From NCBI RefSeq assembly GCF_002865645.1, contig NW_020194691.1, forward strand, positions 1,302,001 through 1,366,000: 64,000 bases of DNA, read 5' to 3'. The translations under genes and the position numbers were made by a program. A model generated the notes under the pieces. It had not been told where the DNA came from, made no database searches, and worked only from the letters and a program-made list of their open reading frames with translations. Below are positions 22,801 through 34,597 of the stretch, piece after piece; within the stretch, counting starts at the first letter, position 1, and each line of letters begins with the position of its first letter. The stretch comes from Hyaloscypha bicolor E (Eukaryota; Ascomycota; Leotiomycetes; Helotiales; Hyaloscyphaceae).

Positions 22801-24908
22801 CTAGTTCACAACAGCCTTTTCATTGGAAATGTTATCAGAAGACGTATCCCGCAACTTGCCCTTGATATTCGAAGTACGCATGAAGTGGTTGTGGACTTCA
22901 TCAGGGAATTGGAGGTCATCGGTATCCATGAGCCCGGCCTCATCCTTGCTCTTCTCCGCTTGGCGGTACTCCCACTCATTGCGGAGATCCTTGACCTGGT
23001 CGATGCGGTCCTGCTTAGGGTCGTAGTACTTGCCGGCGCCCCGCATGCGCTCCCACACAGACAGATGGCGAGGGTGCACGGCGATGCCGTGGTACTCGGA
23101 TTCTCGGCCCTGGCGGAGGTACATCCAGCGGCGTTCTTGCTCCTTGAGATCGAGACCGGTGGTGTCTGGGAGGAAGAGCCAAGTGACGAGCATGCCTGCG
23201 AGACCGAACCAGGGCACGAAGTAGAACTTTTGCTGTGTGTCGATGTAGTTGTAAACCACTGTTGCGAGGAGGGCGCCGAGCTTGCCGCAGGCGGCGGAGA
23301 AGCCGTGGGCGGTGGCTCGAACGGAGGTCGGGAAAACTTCCGCGGCCACGAGGAAGGTGACTGCATTAGGACCAAACTGGTTGAAGAAGGAGGATAGGAA
23401 GTACATGGCCTGGAAGGCGTGGACGCCCTTGACGGATTTGTAGTAGTTGTAGTGGAACGCAGGGACGACGAAGAGGACGAAGTCCATGAGAAAACCGAGT
23501 TGCATCATTCGCTTTCGTCCGACCAACTTGTTGTCGATCAGGAAGGAGGCCAGGTAGTAACCGCAGAGGGAGACAGCGATGTTGACGAAGTTCCAGAGCC
23601 AGCTGGTCATGATGTTGCCGGTTTTAGCAACGGAAGGATCGATGGCAGCAATGAATGTGGATTGGAAGAGCTTGTTGCCATAGAAGAAAACGTCGTTGGC
23701 GAACCAGGATCCGGCAGTGGCAATGAGGCGGGGAGTGAAGTACTTGAATATCAGCTTCAAGGATTGGACATCATATCCAGTGACCTTGGCCCTCTTCTTC
23801 GCTGCATTTAGTTGCTTGGATGCGAGAGGCATCTTGTAGGCACGGTAGTAGACGAGCCAGAGAGTACCGATTGCTGGAATGGCGAAAGAGACACGGAATG
23901 TCCATTGAGCAGAGACCAGAGAATATGGCGGCTTCCCACTGTGGTGGAAGATGAGGAGAAGGACGATCAGGATGGCCTGGTTAAAGAATTGACCCCAACC
24001 TTGCATTAAGAAGGCCATGGTCACTTTACGTCCACGGTGGAGACGGTCCTCCCTCGTCGAGATTTTGCCAGATCCGGTGGCGTTCTCCATGGCGGCGGTA
24101 GCAGTCATGGGGTATTCTCCACCAACACCGATGCTGTAGAACATCAAGGAGAGAGTGTAGCAGATGACCCATCCGTTCAGGGAGACACCCCACGAAGCAG
24201 TGAGCATGAGAAGACCGCCAAACATAATCAAGGCGTCTTGAATTAGACCCCATCGACGACCGATCCTGTGGGAAGTTAGCTTACCCTTGCGTAGAGGAAT
24301 GGGCTCCATACGAATCACCAATAAAACCAACGAGGACTTGACCAATGATGATACCAACGATTTCAAGGTAAGTGACCGCAAAGGTCCACTGCTTGTTGCA
24401 GACCTTGTAGGTCTTCCAGCATTGCGGCCAGACCGCAGAGAAAAGTGGCGTCAAGTTACCGATGGAGAAAAGAACGTATCTATGCGGAGAACATTAGCTG
24501 CTAGAACAGTTCAAATTAGGGAATTACATACCCCTCGAGACCCAAACCTGCCCCAGGCAGGACGGCGTTCTTAAAATACCAGGAAATTGGGCTCAATGGA
24601 TCCTGCTTGATCATTGACCAGATGGTACCCAGTTCCTTCTTTGCTTCGGCATTATCGACGGCGGTGTTAAACTTCATCTGCTGGCCAAAGGGAAGATCGG
24701 CCCAGTAGACGCCCTCGGGGGTGTAGAGGTCGTCTGGGAATAGAATCTTGTCGAAGATTCGAGCCACCTCGCCCTCTGAGGGCCCCGCTGCAGGGAAGTC
24801 GGCAGGGAGGTGGGCGTGGTCATCTCCCGTTTCTGGGCCGTGAGGACTGCTCACCATGCCCAAGTTGGTTGGGTCATGGTGCTTGTGGTGCTCGAGGCCA
24901 TCTGACAT
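22801..24908 (-). CDS. MFS transporter, phosphate/Git1-like
   Basis: Exons on the minus strand: 24908-24532, 24479-24312, 24265-22801 (introns 52 and 46 nt) give 669 residues. The first ~140 residues are a cytosolic hydrophilic tail. The MFS signature loops are present: GDSIGRRWG between helices 2 and 3 and GRKRMMQLGF between helices 8 and 9, with GVGGEYPMTAT in helix 5 and ~12 hydrophobic segments. A long charged C-terminal tail follows. The GGEYPM motif and layout resemble the phosphate:H+ symporter group, including the glycerophosphoinositol permease Git1; a plasma-membrane proton symporter for phosphate or a phosphodiester is the best guess. Substrate not proven. A long upstream intergenic region (3.3 kb) would allow complex regulation. 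Confidence 0.82.
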
Positions 24909-27900
24909 CTTGTCGACTGCTGAAGGAAATCTGCCGCAGCAGGTCTAGGGGATCTGGCGGAGGGGAGTGCTGATCTGAAGAAGCAAGACAGCAGGAGGGT
25001 TCCGAGAGCCTAGGTGAGGTCTCTATATAGCTGTACGTGGTGTGGGCACTAAGTCCATACTAGGACGGGGGGGTTGATACAAGGCAGCGTCTCTTCCGGG
25101 GCGGTCTCTTTGAGCTTGTGCAAAAAGTCAGTTATTTGTGGGCTGGCAAGACCAATGCACGCAGTTCCCAATGTGAGGGGTCCGCTCTATGTGGGGTAAG
25201 AAATGGGGAATGGATCTGGAAGTTGCATGCTCCCTCCACGCTGGGTTTCACACGAGTGGATGGCACTTACTGGTGGCCACGGGAGAGAATTGACGGGCAG
25301 CATGAAATTTTCGAGGCTTTTGAGTTTTGACACATAGTGGGGAGTTTTGGTGGATAACGGATCATACCACCGTAGGTTGAGGACGCTTGCCATATCTCTT
25401 GGCAGCGTGCATTTCTTGCACTTGCAGTCTTGCCCCCAGTAGGGCGGGCCCTGGTCGTGGACGTGTGGGCGCGGGACCGGGCTGGGTTGCTGCTTCTTGG
25501 CCGAATGTGGAAAGGTGGGGGCTGCATCAACCCTCTTAACCTCGATGCATGCACAGGGACAGCATCGATGCGAGTGACAACGGGCCCAGGACAGGGCCAC
25601 AACTGCAGAGGCGCGGCAACCCTGCCGGGATCTGAATATCTGCTTCACGGGTGCTTTTTTTGGCCCAAAAAACAGCTCATCGTGGTGATCGCGTGCCCTC
25701 GCACCCGCTTCGGTTGTTTTAGCCGCTTCTCCTTGGCATCTGCTTGGCTCCTGCTGGGCTTCTTCTCTCCCGTCGCATTGCCGCGGTTCCGAGGTGCAAA
25801 AAAGGTTCGTGGACATACCTCTGTACTGGACAACGATACCACAGTATATCCCACGGCCACGAAAGCACCGGCGTCGAATGTGGCCATCATCCTCCCGGAG
25901 ATGCGCGCAGCATGGCGTATATGGGACGGGAGCCAGGGAGCCCGCCCTCAGACTCGTAAAACCCCACTATCCAGCTCTGTAGCGGCGAGCCAGCGAAAAA
26001 GGGATAAGGGTTTGAAAGCGCTCCCGCGAGGCATACGAAAGTGCCACACCATATCGAATGTTGTCACCGTCGAGTGCGTGCTTCACTCTCTGCCGGAGAA
26101 GAGCATGCGCCTCCTTTGGTCCCTCGGACGACGCCACACCAGGACCAAGACGGACGTCCAATGCTGGCTCTTGAGATCATCCAGATAATGCAGCACCGCT
26201 CCGATTGCCAAGATCGGCTCCAAGTTCTCGGCGCGGGCTGAAGCTTTTTTCCAAGCCGCAGAAGCACGCCACGACGGCTGTCTGGCGAGGTTGGGCCGGC
26301 CGCGATAACGACATCAACCCGACGGTCCTGGTGGTCGTCCAAAGAACGAAGTTTGGATGTCGTCCAAGCAGCCAATCAGATCCTCAAGCGAGAGCACGTT
26401 TCGAGTTCTCTGGCTGCCACATCCCCCCGCGTCGTGTCAAGAATTTGCTCGGGAACTAACGGCCCCTGTCGTGACCGGCATCTGGACCCTTGCAAGCGCA
26501 GGGGCCTTGACCACACAGAGCGGGTCGTGCCCTCGCCGGAATGTTTTGCTTGAACGAGGAAACCCTCCAAACACCGTGAGATCACGACTCACAAGATGCG
26601 AGAGCCATCGCCAAGTTGTCTCTTGAGTCTTGATCAAGTGTGTCTGCCGGACGGGGTCGCCAAGAAACCAAGGTGTCGTTTCCCGCAGCCGCCTCAAAGC
26701 CTGGGTCGATGATTCAAAGCTTGTCTGAACCTCCAGAGTCCAGAGTCCAGCCTCTCTCCAAGCTGGAAAGGTTCAACGGTTCTCCTTCTGGTGCTTGACA
26801 GCTGGCTGTTGCTGCCTTACCAAGACCCTCTCTCCTAAGGCTCCAATGTCAACCCACGTGTTGTGTTCGCGGATGCCATACGTCGACGGATACATCACGG
26901 CTTTATACTGTATCGCAAATCTCCCCTCAAACAAACCCAATCCTCCCATTCCGGAGACATACTGGAATACCTCTAATCGACTTCCTCTCGGTCCCTCGGA
27001 TCAAACGGCTCCATTATCGACGAATCAATAACGCGTTTCGCGTCCCAACAGCGGCAGCCCAGGCTTGCTGGTGGCACCTCTGGTGCATCTCTGGACCCAC
27101 GACCAGGCTTTTGCATGGCGGACAAGGTAAAGTCAAGCAAGCCACCAGATCGCTGTGCATATGCCGGGCGATCCGCTTCCGCCACGAAAAAGCTTGGTTG
27201 CGGCGTTGGCGGACAGAAAAGACGCCAAGTTGTTCACCCACGTTCAGGTGTTCTTGGCGCTGAGTGGTTAAATGGACGACTTCAGAAGGTTTGAAGAATG
27301 CTTGTGCCCTTGACCATACCTTGGACCGACGCATCGGATGAGATCCGATGTGAGGTTCGTCCGATATAGAGGATGTGTTTAATTTGGTTATTTGCACTTT
27401 TCATTTGGGATGAATCGGATGATGCGTCGCTTGATTTGGCTGGGTGGGAGGCTGAGGATGGATCTGGAAGGGTTGCGGCGATGGGAGCTTCTACAAGTGG
27501 AAGGAATCTTCATCAATATTCAAGTGAATAGTTGTATTATCGATGCTTCCTACTACGGGGATAGTGCACTGGGTCCAGCCAGTGAGGCCAGGAACCAGAG
27601 ATTCGGAGTTGACGATGCTTCACAAATGTTTGTTACTGTGATCCCAAGAAGAGAAGGAAAGCAGCATAGAAACTAGGAAGGTAAGATCAATGTGAAACCA
27701 AACTGTTTTGACGTCCTAAGCAATGGTTTCTCAATTTTTAGAAAAGGAGAGGAGTTCAGGCTGGGTCACATGACTGCAACTCACGGTGATTCCTGCTAGT
27801 GTTCATTAAAAAGAAAGGGTGGCTTCGCAGGGATAATCACACTTCTCGATATGTTCGGCTTCTAGGGAGCAATATACAGCTCTTAAAGACCAAAAAATTA

Positions 27901-28243
27901 AAAGTTCGTGTTTTCGAGGTTTTTGAGATCGATCATGTGACAGCGCGCGTCAAGGACTTTGCCGAGACTCGCGTCAAAAACCACGTCAACTGCGGCGTCC
28001 TCCTCCAACCTTACGGACACAACAATGTGGACAGCGCTTCTGCATCATTGAGCGGTTACTCCTTGTCCTACCTCGCCCTGCTGCCCGCTTGCGCAGATTC
28101 CGCTGCCATCAACTGCCCAGTTCTCGAATCAACCATCAAGGCAGCACCGAGGCAGCACTCCACCTTATCTCCCTCCTCGATGTCTGAGACACTCTCCGCT
28201 GCGATTGTGATTGGATGACTGCAATCATCTGCACCAGCAAGCA
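24909..28243. other. 3.3 kb stretch with no supported gene
   Basis: Several overlapping open frames of up to ~250 codons occur at 25187-26700, but none shows a recognisable domain, a coherent start with splice sites, or consistent codon bias, and both strands are equally open, as happens in GC-rich non-coding DNA. A small palindrome TTTTTTTGGCCCAAAAAA lies near 25657-25674. The last ~300 bp are the PSO2 promoter and leader. Confidence 0.4.
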
Positions 28244-31200
28244 ATGTTCCGCAACCCCCGCGAGAACGCCATCCCCTCCTCAAGTCCCGTTCCACCATCA
28301 ACAGGCCGAGCCCCCACGCCACCGAACGGCACCTCTACCCCGCGGACCCTCCCACCCTCCACATCCGCAATGTCGACGAAACCTCTGACCCCTCGTCCGC
28401 ACTCGAAGAGTAATGTGCCGGCTGTGAGTAGGAGTACTGGCGCGAAGAAGGCTGCATCTGCGAATACGAAGACTTCTGCAAAGACGCCAGCCAAGAACAA
28501 TGCTAGTATCTTGAATTTCTTCAAGAAAGTCGATACGCCGGTAAAGGAGAAGGATGACTCGATCTTCATGTCTCAAAGTGGAGGGTCGGGAAACAATGGC
28601 TTCTTGCAACGACAAAAGGAAAGAGTGGAGAGCCCGGGCTTTGATGCGGGAGAGCTAGGGTTGGAAGAGGATTTGGATTTATATGGAGACGGGGTGGATG
28701 GCAGGTTCAATGAGAGTGCTGGGAGTGTGAAGCGGAGGAAGACGAGCACTTTGGATGATATGGAGATTGCGGATAGTGAGGCGGAGGAGAGTCAGTTGTC
28801 GATGTTTGGCCCGGAAGTGGAGGTTGTGGATATGACTGATGAGGCGGAGGAAGAACGGGCTTGCACGCCACCTCCACCTCCTCCGCAGCCACAGGTCAAG
28901 GTCAATACAAAGAAGAAACGGAGGACGGGTCCATTTCTATCGGATTCGGATTCGGACGATTACGTCGACTCGCAACCTGTTCAGCAAGAGGCTGTACTGG
29001 TAGAGAAAAGAGAGCTTAGAGCGAGGGTGTCGAAGCAGACTGAGGATGAGAATATGTTGATTGAAACGGAACCGATTGATCAAGAGGAGATACATGAGAA
29101 TAAGCCTGTGGTTCCGGAGGTTGAGTCTGTGGTGCCGTTGGAGAAGATAGTGTGGAAACGACGGAAGAGGGTCCCTGTTGCTGAGGCGCAGGCGAAATGG
29201 GAGGCTCTTCAACCGAAGTCAAATTCGAATAGCAGTGCAGAGTCATCAGGCAACGAGGAGAAAGCTACACCACCTCCCGTTATTCCGGCCTTGAAGAAAG
29301 AGGACACGAGTGTCGATGAATGGGGCAAGTTTGAGGATATCGATGATTTCCCGGATGATATCGATGAATTTGAGGATGGAGAAGAAGGAATCGAGAGGAA
29401 ATGGATGGAGGAGCAAGCCAGGCTGGAAGCTGCAGAAGCAGAGGATGGCGAGGCTTTCAATATGCTCGATAATGATCCTCAGCTGCAGCTTCCAGACGAC
29501 GAAATGACTGCAACATGTCCTATCTGCAATGCCAGCCTCGATGGGGTCACTGCTGAGGACGCTACTCGACATGTCAACGGATGTCTAGATGGTAGCCCTA
29601 TACCATTACCGACCCGTGTCAAGCCAGAGCCTGCAGAAAACAGGTTTATGCCTTCAGAAGCCAAAAACCGCTTTGCGCGGAAAGCTGCAATCGCCAGACC
29701 GGGCCAGGCAAACCCATTCCAGCTCGGATCTGCTGACGCTGCTCCCTCATCAGCGTTCTCCAAACTCATGTCTGGACATGCTGAAGACGCTGCGTGGGTG
29801 AGTGCTGCTGCTTCAGAGCAAGCATCAAGGGGAAAACCAGCATATCAGAGGACTTGTCCGTTCTACAAGATCATGCCTGGTTTCTTCATTTGCGTGGATG
29901 CATTCAGATATGGTGCTGTGCAAGGTTGCAATGCGTATTTCTTGAGCCACTTTCATAGTGATCACTATGTTGGGTTGACCGCTTCGTGGTGTCATGGTCC
30001 GATTTATTGCAGCAAGGTCACGGCGAATCTGGTTAAGCAGCAGCTACGAGTTGATCCGAAATATGTTGTCCCTCTGGAGTTCGAGGATCGATTCGAGGTG
30101 CCTGGAACTCAAGGAGTTGCGGTTACCATGATTCCCGCGAACCATTGTCCAGGCAGCTCTCTCTTCCTGTTTGAGAAAGTGGTGGGAAAGGGGGCGAGTC
30201 CGAGAATGCAAAGGGTGTTGCATTGTGGAGACTTCCGCGCATGTCCAGCGCATATCGCCCATCCTCTTCTCATGCCAGACATCGTATGCTCGATTACTGG
30301 CAAGACCAAACAGCAGAAAATCGACGTCTGCTACCTGGACACCACGTACCTAAACCCACGCTACGCCTTCCCCTCACAAGAAGAAGTCATTAAAGCCTGC
30401 GCAGACATGTGCGTGTCTCTCAAGAAAGAACGTGCAGAGGAAAGCGATGCCTGGGAGGTCATCAAGCGCGAGCGAGCGGGTCAAGGAATGACCAAGTTCG
30501 TCAACGCCGGTATCAAGCCCGAAGACGACAGTATCGCCATGTCTCTGTCTGCCACCGCAAAACGTCGCGGTCGCCTCCTCGTCGTCTGCGGAACGTACAG
30601 TATTGGGAAAGAGCGCATCTGTCTCGGCATTGCGCGAGCGCTGGACTGCAAGATCTGGGCGCCGCCAGGCAAGATGAGGATTTGCGCTGCATTGGAGGAT
30701 GAGGAGCTAATGGGTCGCATGACGGATGATCCGAAGGAGGCGCAGATCCATATGCAGATGCTTATGGAGATCCGCGCTGAGACGCTGCAGGAGTATCTGG
30801 ATAGTTACAAGCCGCACTTCTCGCGGATTGTGGGGTTTAGACCAAGTGGGTGGAATTATAAACCGCCCAACTCCAGGTATGTTCTCCCACTTCCCTCGCC
30901 CCATTCCTTCCCTAGGTTCAATCTCAGTTAACACGTACTATGTAGATTCACCGACTCCCCCTCCATCCAAACCATCCTCCACAGCGTGAACTGGAAATCC
31001 TCGTACTCAATGGCAGAGCTGGTTCCCCAGCGCGGCAGTACTCGCGAAGCATCCTGCTTCGGCGTCCCCTATTCAGAGCATTCGAGTTTCAGGGAACTGA
31101 CCATGTTTGTCTGTGCGCTGCGGATCGAGAAGGTGGTGCCGACGGTCAATGTGGGGAGTGCGGCGACGAGGGCCAGGATGAAGAGTTGGATTGAGAGGTG

Positions 31201-31282
31201 GATGGCGGAACGGCGGAAGGGCGGTGTTGTTAGGGTTCATGATGGGCAGGGGGAGAGGGAGGAGGGGGTTGTTAGGTGGTAG
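28244..31282 (+). CDS. PSO2: DNA crosslink-repair nuclease Pso2/Snm1
   Basis: Exons 28244-30876 and 30946-31282 (intron 69 nt) give 989 residues. The start is the first in-frame ATG (MFRNPRENAIP). A PCNA-interaction-like motif, NASILNFFKK, lies at ~85-94. A UBZ4-type ubiquitin-binding zinc finger follows at ~425-445 (CPIC...HVNGC). The metallo-beta-lactamase motif HFHSDH (His569, His571, Asp573, His574) begins the catalytic domain; HCGDFRA and YLDTTYLNP follow, then the beta-CASP region (GTYSIGKERICLGIAR, VPYSEHSSF). Pso2 is a 5'-exonuclease that acts in repair of interstrand crosslinks. The long acidic N-terminal half is disordered. The C-terminus reads basic/acidic and may be poorly conserved. 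Confidence 0.92.
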
Positions 31283-32257
31283 GTTTGTATTTTGATAGGG
31301 ATGGGATGTGTATGGTGTTTTGGAATCGCAGAGTTGCATTAGCTGAATTGGAGCATGGGAGCTATGAGTAACAATTTCTTGGGTTTCAATCCTCCGTCTT
31401 TTGGGTGGTTCATGAAGTTGTGCGTCTGCAACCGCTCTCTTTCTTACTATTGATTATAGCCTCGCTTTTCGTTGGAGGGTGATGTTTGAGGAGTTTTTAA
31501 CTTGTTGGCCAAAACGTTTTGACTTCGGAGTTTGAGAGGCGCTACGGAGCTTGAGGATATCCTCAATATCTCCTCGCATAGTAGGTGTTCATCCTCCGAA
31601 ATTGATTACCTTTGAAAAAGTGGATCATCCAGGATACTTGATGCTCGAAAATTGAGGGGACGAGTTAACTGTTCTCACGTGACCTACCACATTACCCCTA
31701 AATCGAAGTCAAACGGGCAAGGAGCTCTCAAAAGCGGCTCTCTGGGGATAGCTTAGCTGCTGCGATTTTCTTGGTGAATGGACTCTCTTTTCGGGTGCTG
31801 TGGTATGGGGAGCAATATTGGGATTCGGAGATGAAAGGATAAGCTTTCAGCTAGCTCTTCTTCGCTTTCCAACTCGCAACCCTCACCCTACTTATCCTAT
31901 CATCATCCGTCTCCTTCCACCTTTATACCCGAATCAAAGGACGGAAATATTCTGATTCCTGAACTGATTTCACTTCTACGCAAATCTTTATTCCTCAGAC
32001 ACTTTCGCCCGCAAAATTACTTTAAGTGATGATGTATCACACGGCTTGTTGCAGATGTTGGAAATGTAATCAAGGGAGGGAATCAGTAAATTGTTCTGCC
32101 TGCTGTTTGATACAGCGCGGAATATCAGTTGTTAATCTCTCCTGGAATCCTGAGAATCAAACAGTCAGGAAGGAATTCTTCTAGAAATACAGAACGCGAT
32201 TAAGGAAAACTCATCTCCAATGTCCTACCCCTACTCACAAAAAGGGGGGGAATGTAA
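31283..32257. other. Convergent intergenic region, no gene seen
   Basis: 3' regions of PSO2 and of the minus-strand gene at 32258. AT content rises. No RNA gene or open frame could be supported. Confidence 0.4.
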
Positions 32258-33747
32258 TTACTCAAACATCCGTGGATTCCAAAAATCATCTGTTTGACTC
32301 CAATTCCCGCGCAGCTTACACTTGTAAATAAACAGTTCAAAGGGAAGCCACCCTTTTGCCTTCTGCAAATACCGATCAATACTCGACTCATACCGCTCCT
32401 GATCCTCGTCCATACCCTCTACATCCAAATACCGCTTGCAGTACGCCGCGAAATCGCCGCAGTGGGTAGGCGCCGTGGTGGGGCGGGGATGGAAGCCGCG
32501 GCCCCGCTCGTGGAGATCCGCGATATAGCTGTAGACCAGCCTATCCTGCGCGTCTCGCGGCAAGCATGAGAGGCCGACCTGGTACGCACGGTGGAACGCG
32601 ACGAAGGACCCGGGGAAGCCGCGGTCGCATGCTACCGCGAAGGAACGCAGGGCCGCGTCCTCGGTCCGCTCGTCGCGGAGTCGCTGGCTCGCGGTGCGGA
32701 ACGGACGCCACCAGAGGGCGAGGCCGCTGAGGCCGTTGCTCGCGTTGACGTGCTTTTCGCGGGTTGGAGAGCACGGCAGCGAGGCGGTGTTGCAGAGGGT
32801 CGTGGAGTAGAGGGCGTGGGCTGTTTGCTTGTGGGTTGCGTCCTTGTGCGGCACGTCGATCAAGCACCGGAAATCATTCCCTACGAACAGCGCGAGCTCG
32901 CTGACCGGGCGGTCTTGGAGGCCCTTGAGGAGCGCCTCTTCGGGTTTCACCCATGCTGAGAACAGGAACGTGGTCTCCCCGATCGAGCGGAATGCCGCTG
33001 GGCTGTCGACCACCCGGCATCCGTGGTTCTCGAACATGGCTTTCCATTCGGGTAACATGTTGGGGTCCTGCACGACGATGTTGGCGAGGAGGGAGGGCGG
33101 GCGGTGGCTAGTTGAGCGCAGATCTGCGAGAAGGCGAGGAATTGTTGTAGGTCGCGCTGTTGGCCTTTCCCGGAGAAGCCTGGCTTGCCTGCGACGCCGA
33201 GAAGGACGGCGTTGCTGATAGGTGAGTCTTTGCGGTCTTCGATTATTCGTGCTACGATGCTGGCGAGCTGGGAGGGGTACCGGCTTGAGAGCCAGGCAGC
33301 CTTGTTGTCAAGGAGGAGTTGCTCTGTTTCAGGTAGTGCTTGCAATTCGAGGGTGGTGGTAGGACTGGGTGTTTTGGTCTCCAGGAAAGGATAGATTGTC
33401 AGCGGGGGGTTTTTCTGAGGCGAGGATTCCGCGGTTTTGTTGTTTGTGCCTTTTGATTGAGAAGCAATATCCGATTGCGTGCCAGGTGATTGAGTGTTGA
33501 CCAATTGAATATCGTCCGAGTTCGATTGAGTACTGGAGGATCGAGCATTTTCCAATTGAGGAGGTTCCGATTGAGTATCATCTGACGGAAGGTCTCCCAA
33601 TTGATCGTCTCTTCCAGGAACAGCCTCCTCTGCCCTTTTCCTTTTGGAATGTCGAATGATATAAAGTACGAGATAAGTGAGACCTTGAAACAAAATGTAT
33701 AGATAAACGAACACCACAGCAATAGATACGACGCAATTGCAAGTCAT
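32258..33747 (-). pseudogene. Unrecognised membrane-anchored protein with an apparent frameshift
   Basis: Reading from 33747 downward: a short N-terminus, one hydrophobic segment (SIAVVFVYLYILFQ...YLVLYII) likely to be a signal anchor, a basic stop (RHSKRKR), a Ser/Thr/Gln-rich linker with repeated Gln-Ser-Pro/Asp elements, then a folded part (LLGVAGKPGFSGKGQQRDL). At about 33091-33104, in the C-run GCCCGCCCTCCCTCC, the open frame moves by one base and goes on as LANIVVQDPNMLPEWKAM down to 32258, ending WSQTDDFWNPRMFE. No GT-AG pair fits the shift. Together ~490 residues. Either a true frameshift or a base error in a C-rich run. I do not recognise the family. The downstream part has conserved-looking Cys, His and Trp residues. 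Confidence 0.5.
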
Positions 33748-34597
33748 GATTTAAAACAATGTAAAAGGTCGAACTATGTATAAATTTTCATTAATCAAGA
33801 TGATGGCACTCGGTTTCGTCGTCGATTGTATTAAACGTATTGGATTTGAAAGAAAAGATTGACTTTGGAAATGAGAATGTTTGGCATTTGATTGTGCAGC
33901 TCTGCAATAGAAAGATTATTCAAGTGGAGTAACAAAGACTGGAAGTGGAGTGGCTGGATGCTTTTGGCCATCGCATCCTGATTCAGCTGAAGGCGGACAC
34001 GACGGCTGTTCCACTTCAAAACTTCGAGACTTTCAGACACTGCCTGACTCCAAAGCGACAGAACTACGTGTGTAAGATTGCTTGCTGTTGAATCAAGAGT
34101 CATGTCAAATTGGAAGGGAGGTATGTTTTTGGGGGGAGGGGTTGTGTCTCGGAAGTGTTCGTGCTCTGGGGTTGAAAATTAAGCGAGGTTTCCCAATCCG
34201 GCTGGGTGGACAAAGGGGCTTTTGATGGTGATGGTACACAGGATAAAAAGTGCGAGAGCGGCGGGAGTATCGAACATGAAGATCCCGATCAGTTGATGAA
34301 TAGCAGAGAAGAAGTGGAATGGAAAAATTGAGATAACGTTTGAATTTGTGCCGGTCCCCCTTTACTGTTAAACGTCAGCGTGGGCTGAATTGTCAGAGGT
34401 AAGCTTTCTTGGGGATTGAGAAAGTCTATACATACCTCCAAATTAATCTTGAGACAAATCCACTCATCTCGTGAAAGCCGGTGATCAATATTCAATATTT
34501 GAAAATGACCGAATCTGCTTTCGTGCCCAAGGGCGAGTCGAGGGCTCAACCCTGGAGACCGAGAAGCGAATATTTGAAAATCCCAGCCTTTACCCCT
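33748..34597. other. Intergenic, no gene seen
   Basis: AT-rich. It holds the promoter of the frameshifted gene and the 3' end of the HET pseudogene. Confidence 0.35.

Noticed and set aside
25187..26697. Overlapping open frames of 70-250 codons on both strands
   Set aside because: No domain, no splice-supported gene model and equal openness of opposite strands; explained by GC-rich non-coding DNA.
34289..34549. Minus-strand frame after the HET stop as a continued HET C-terminus
   Set aside because: It is in a different frame, and the residues before 34598 (GNLFVLTIV) look like a natural end.
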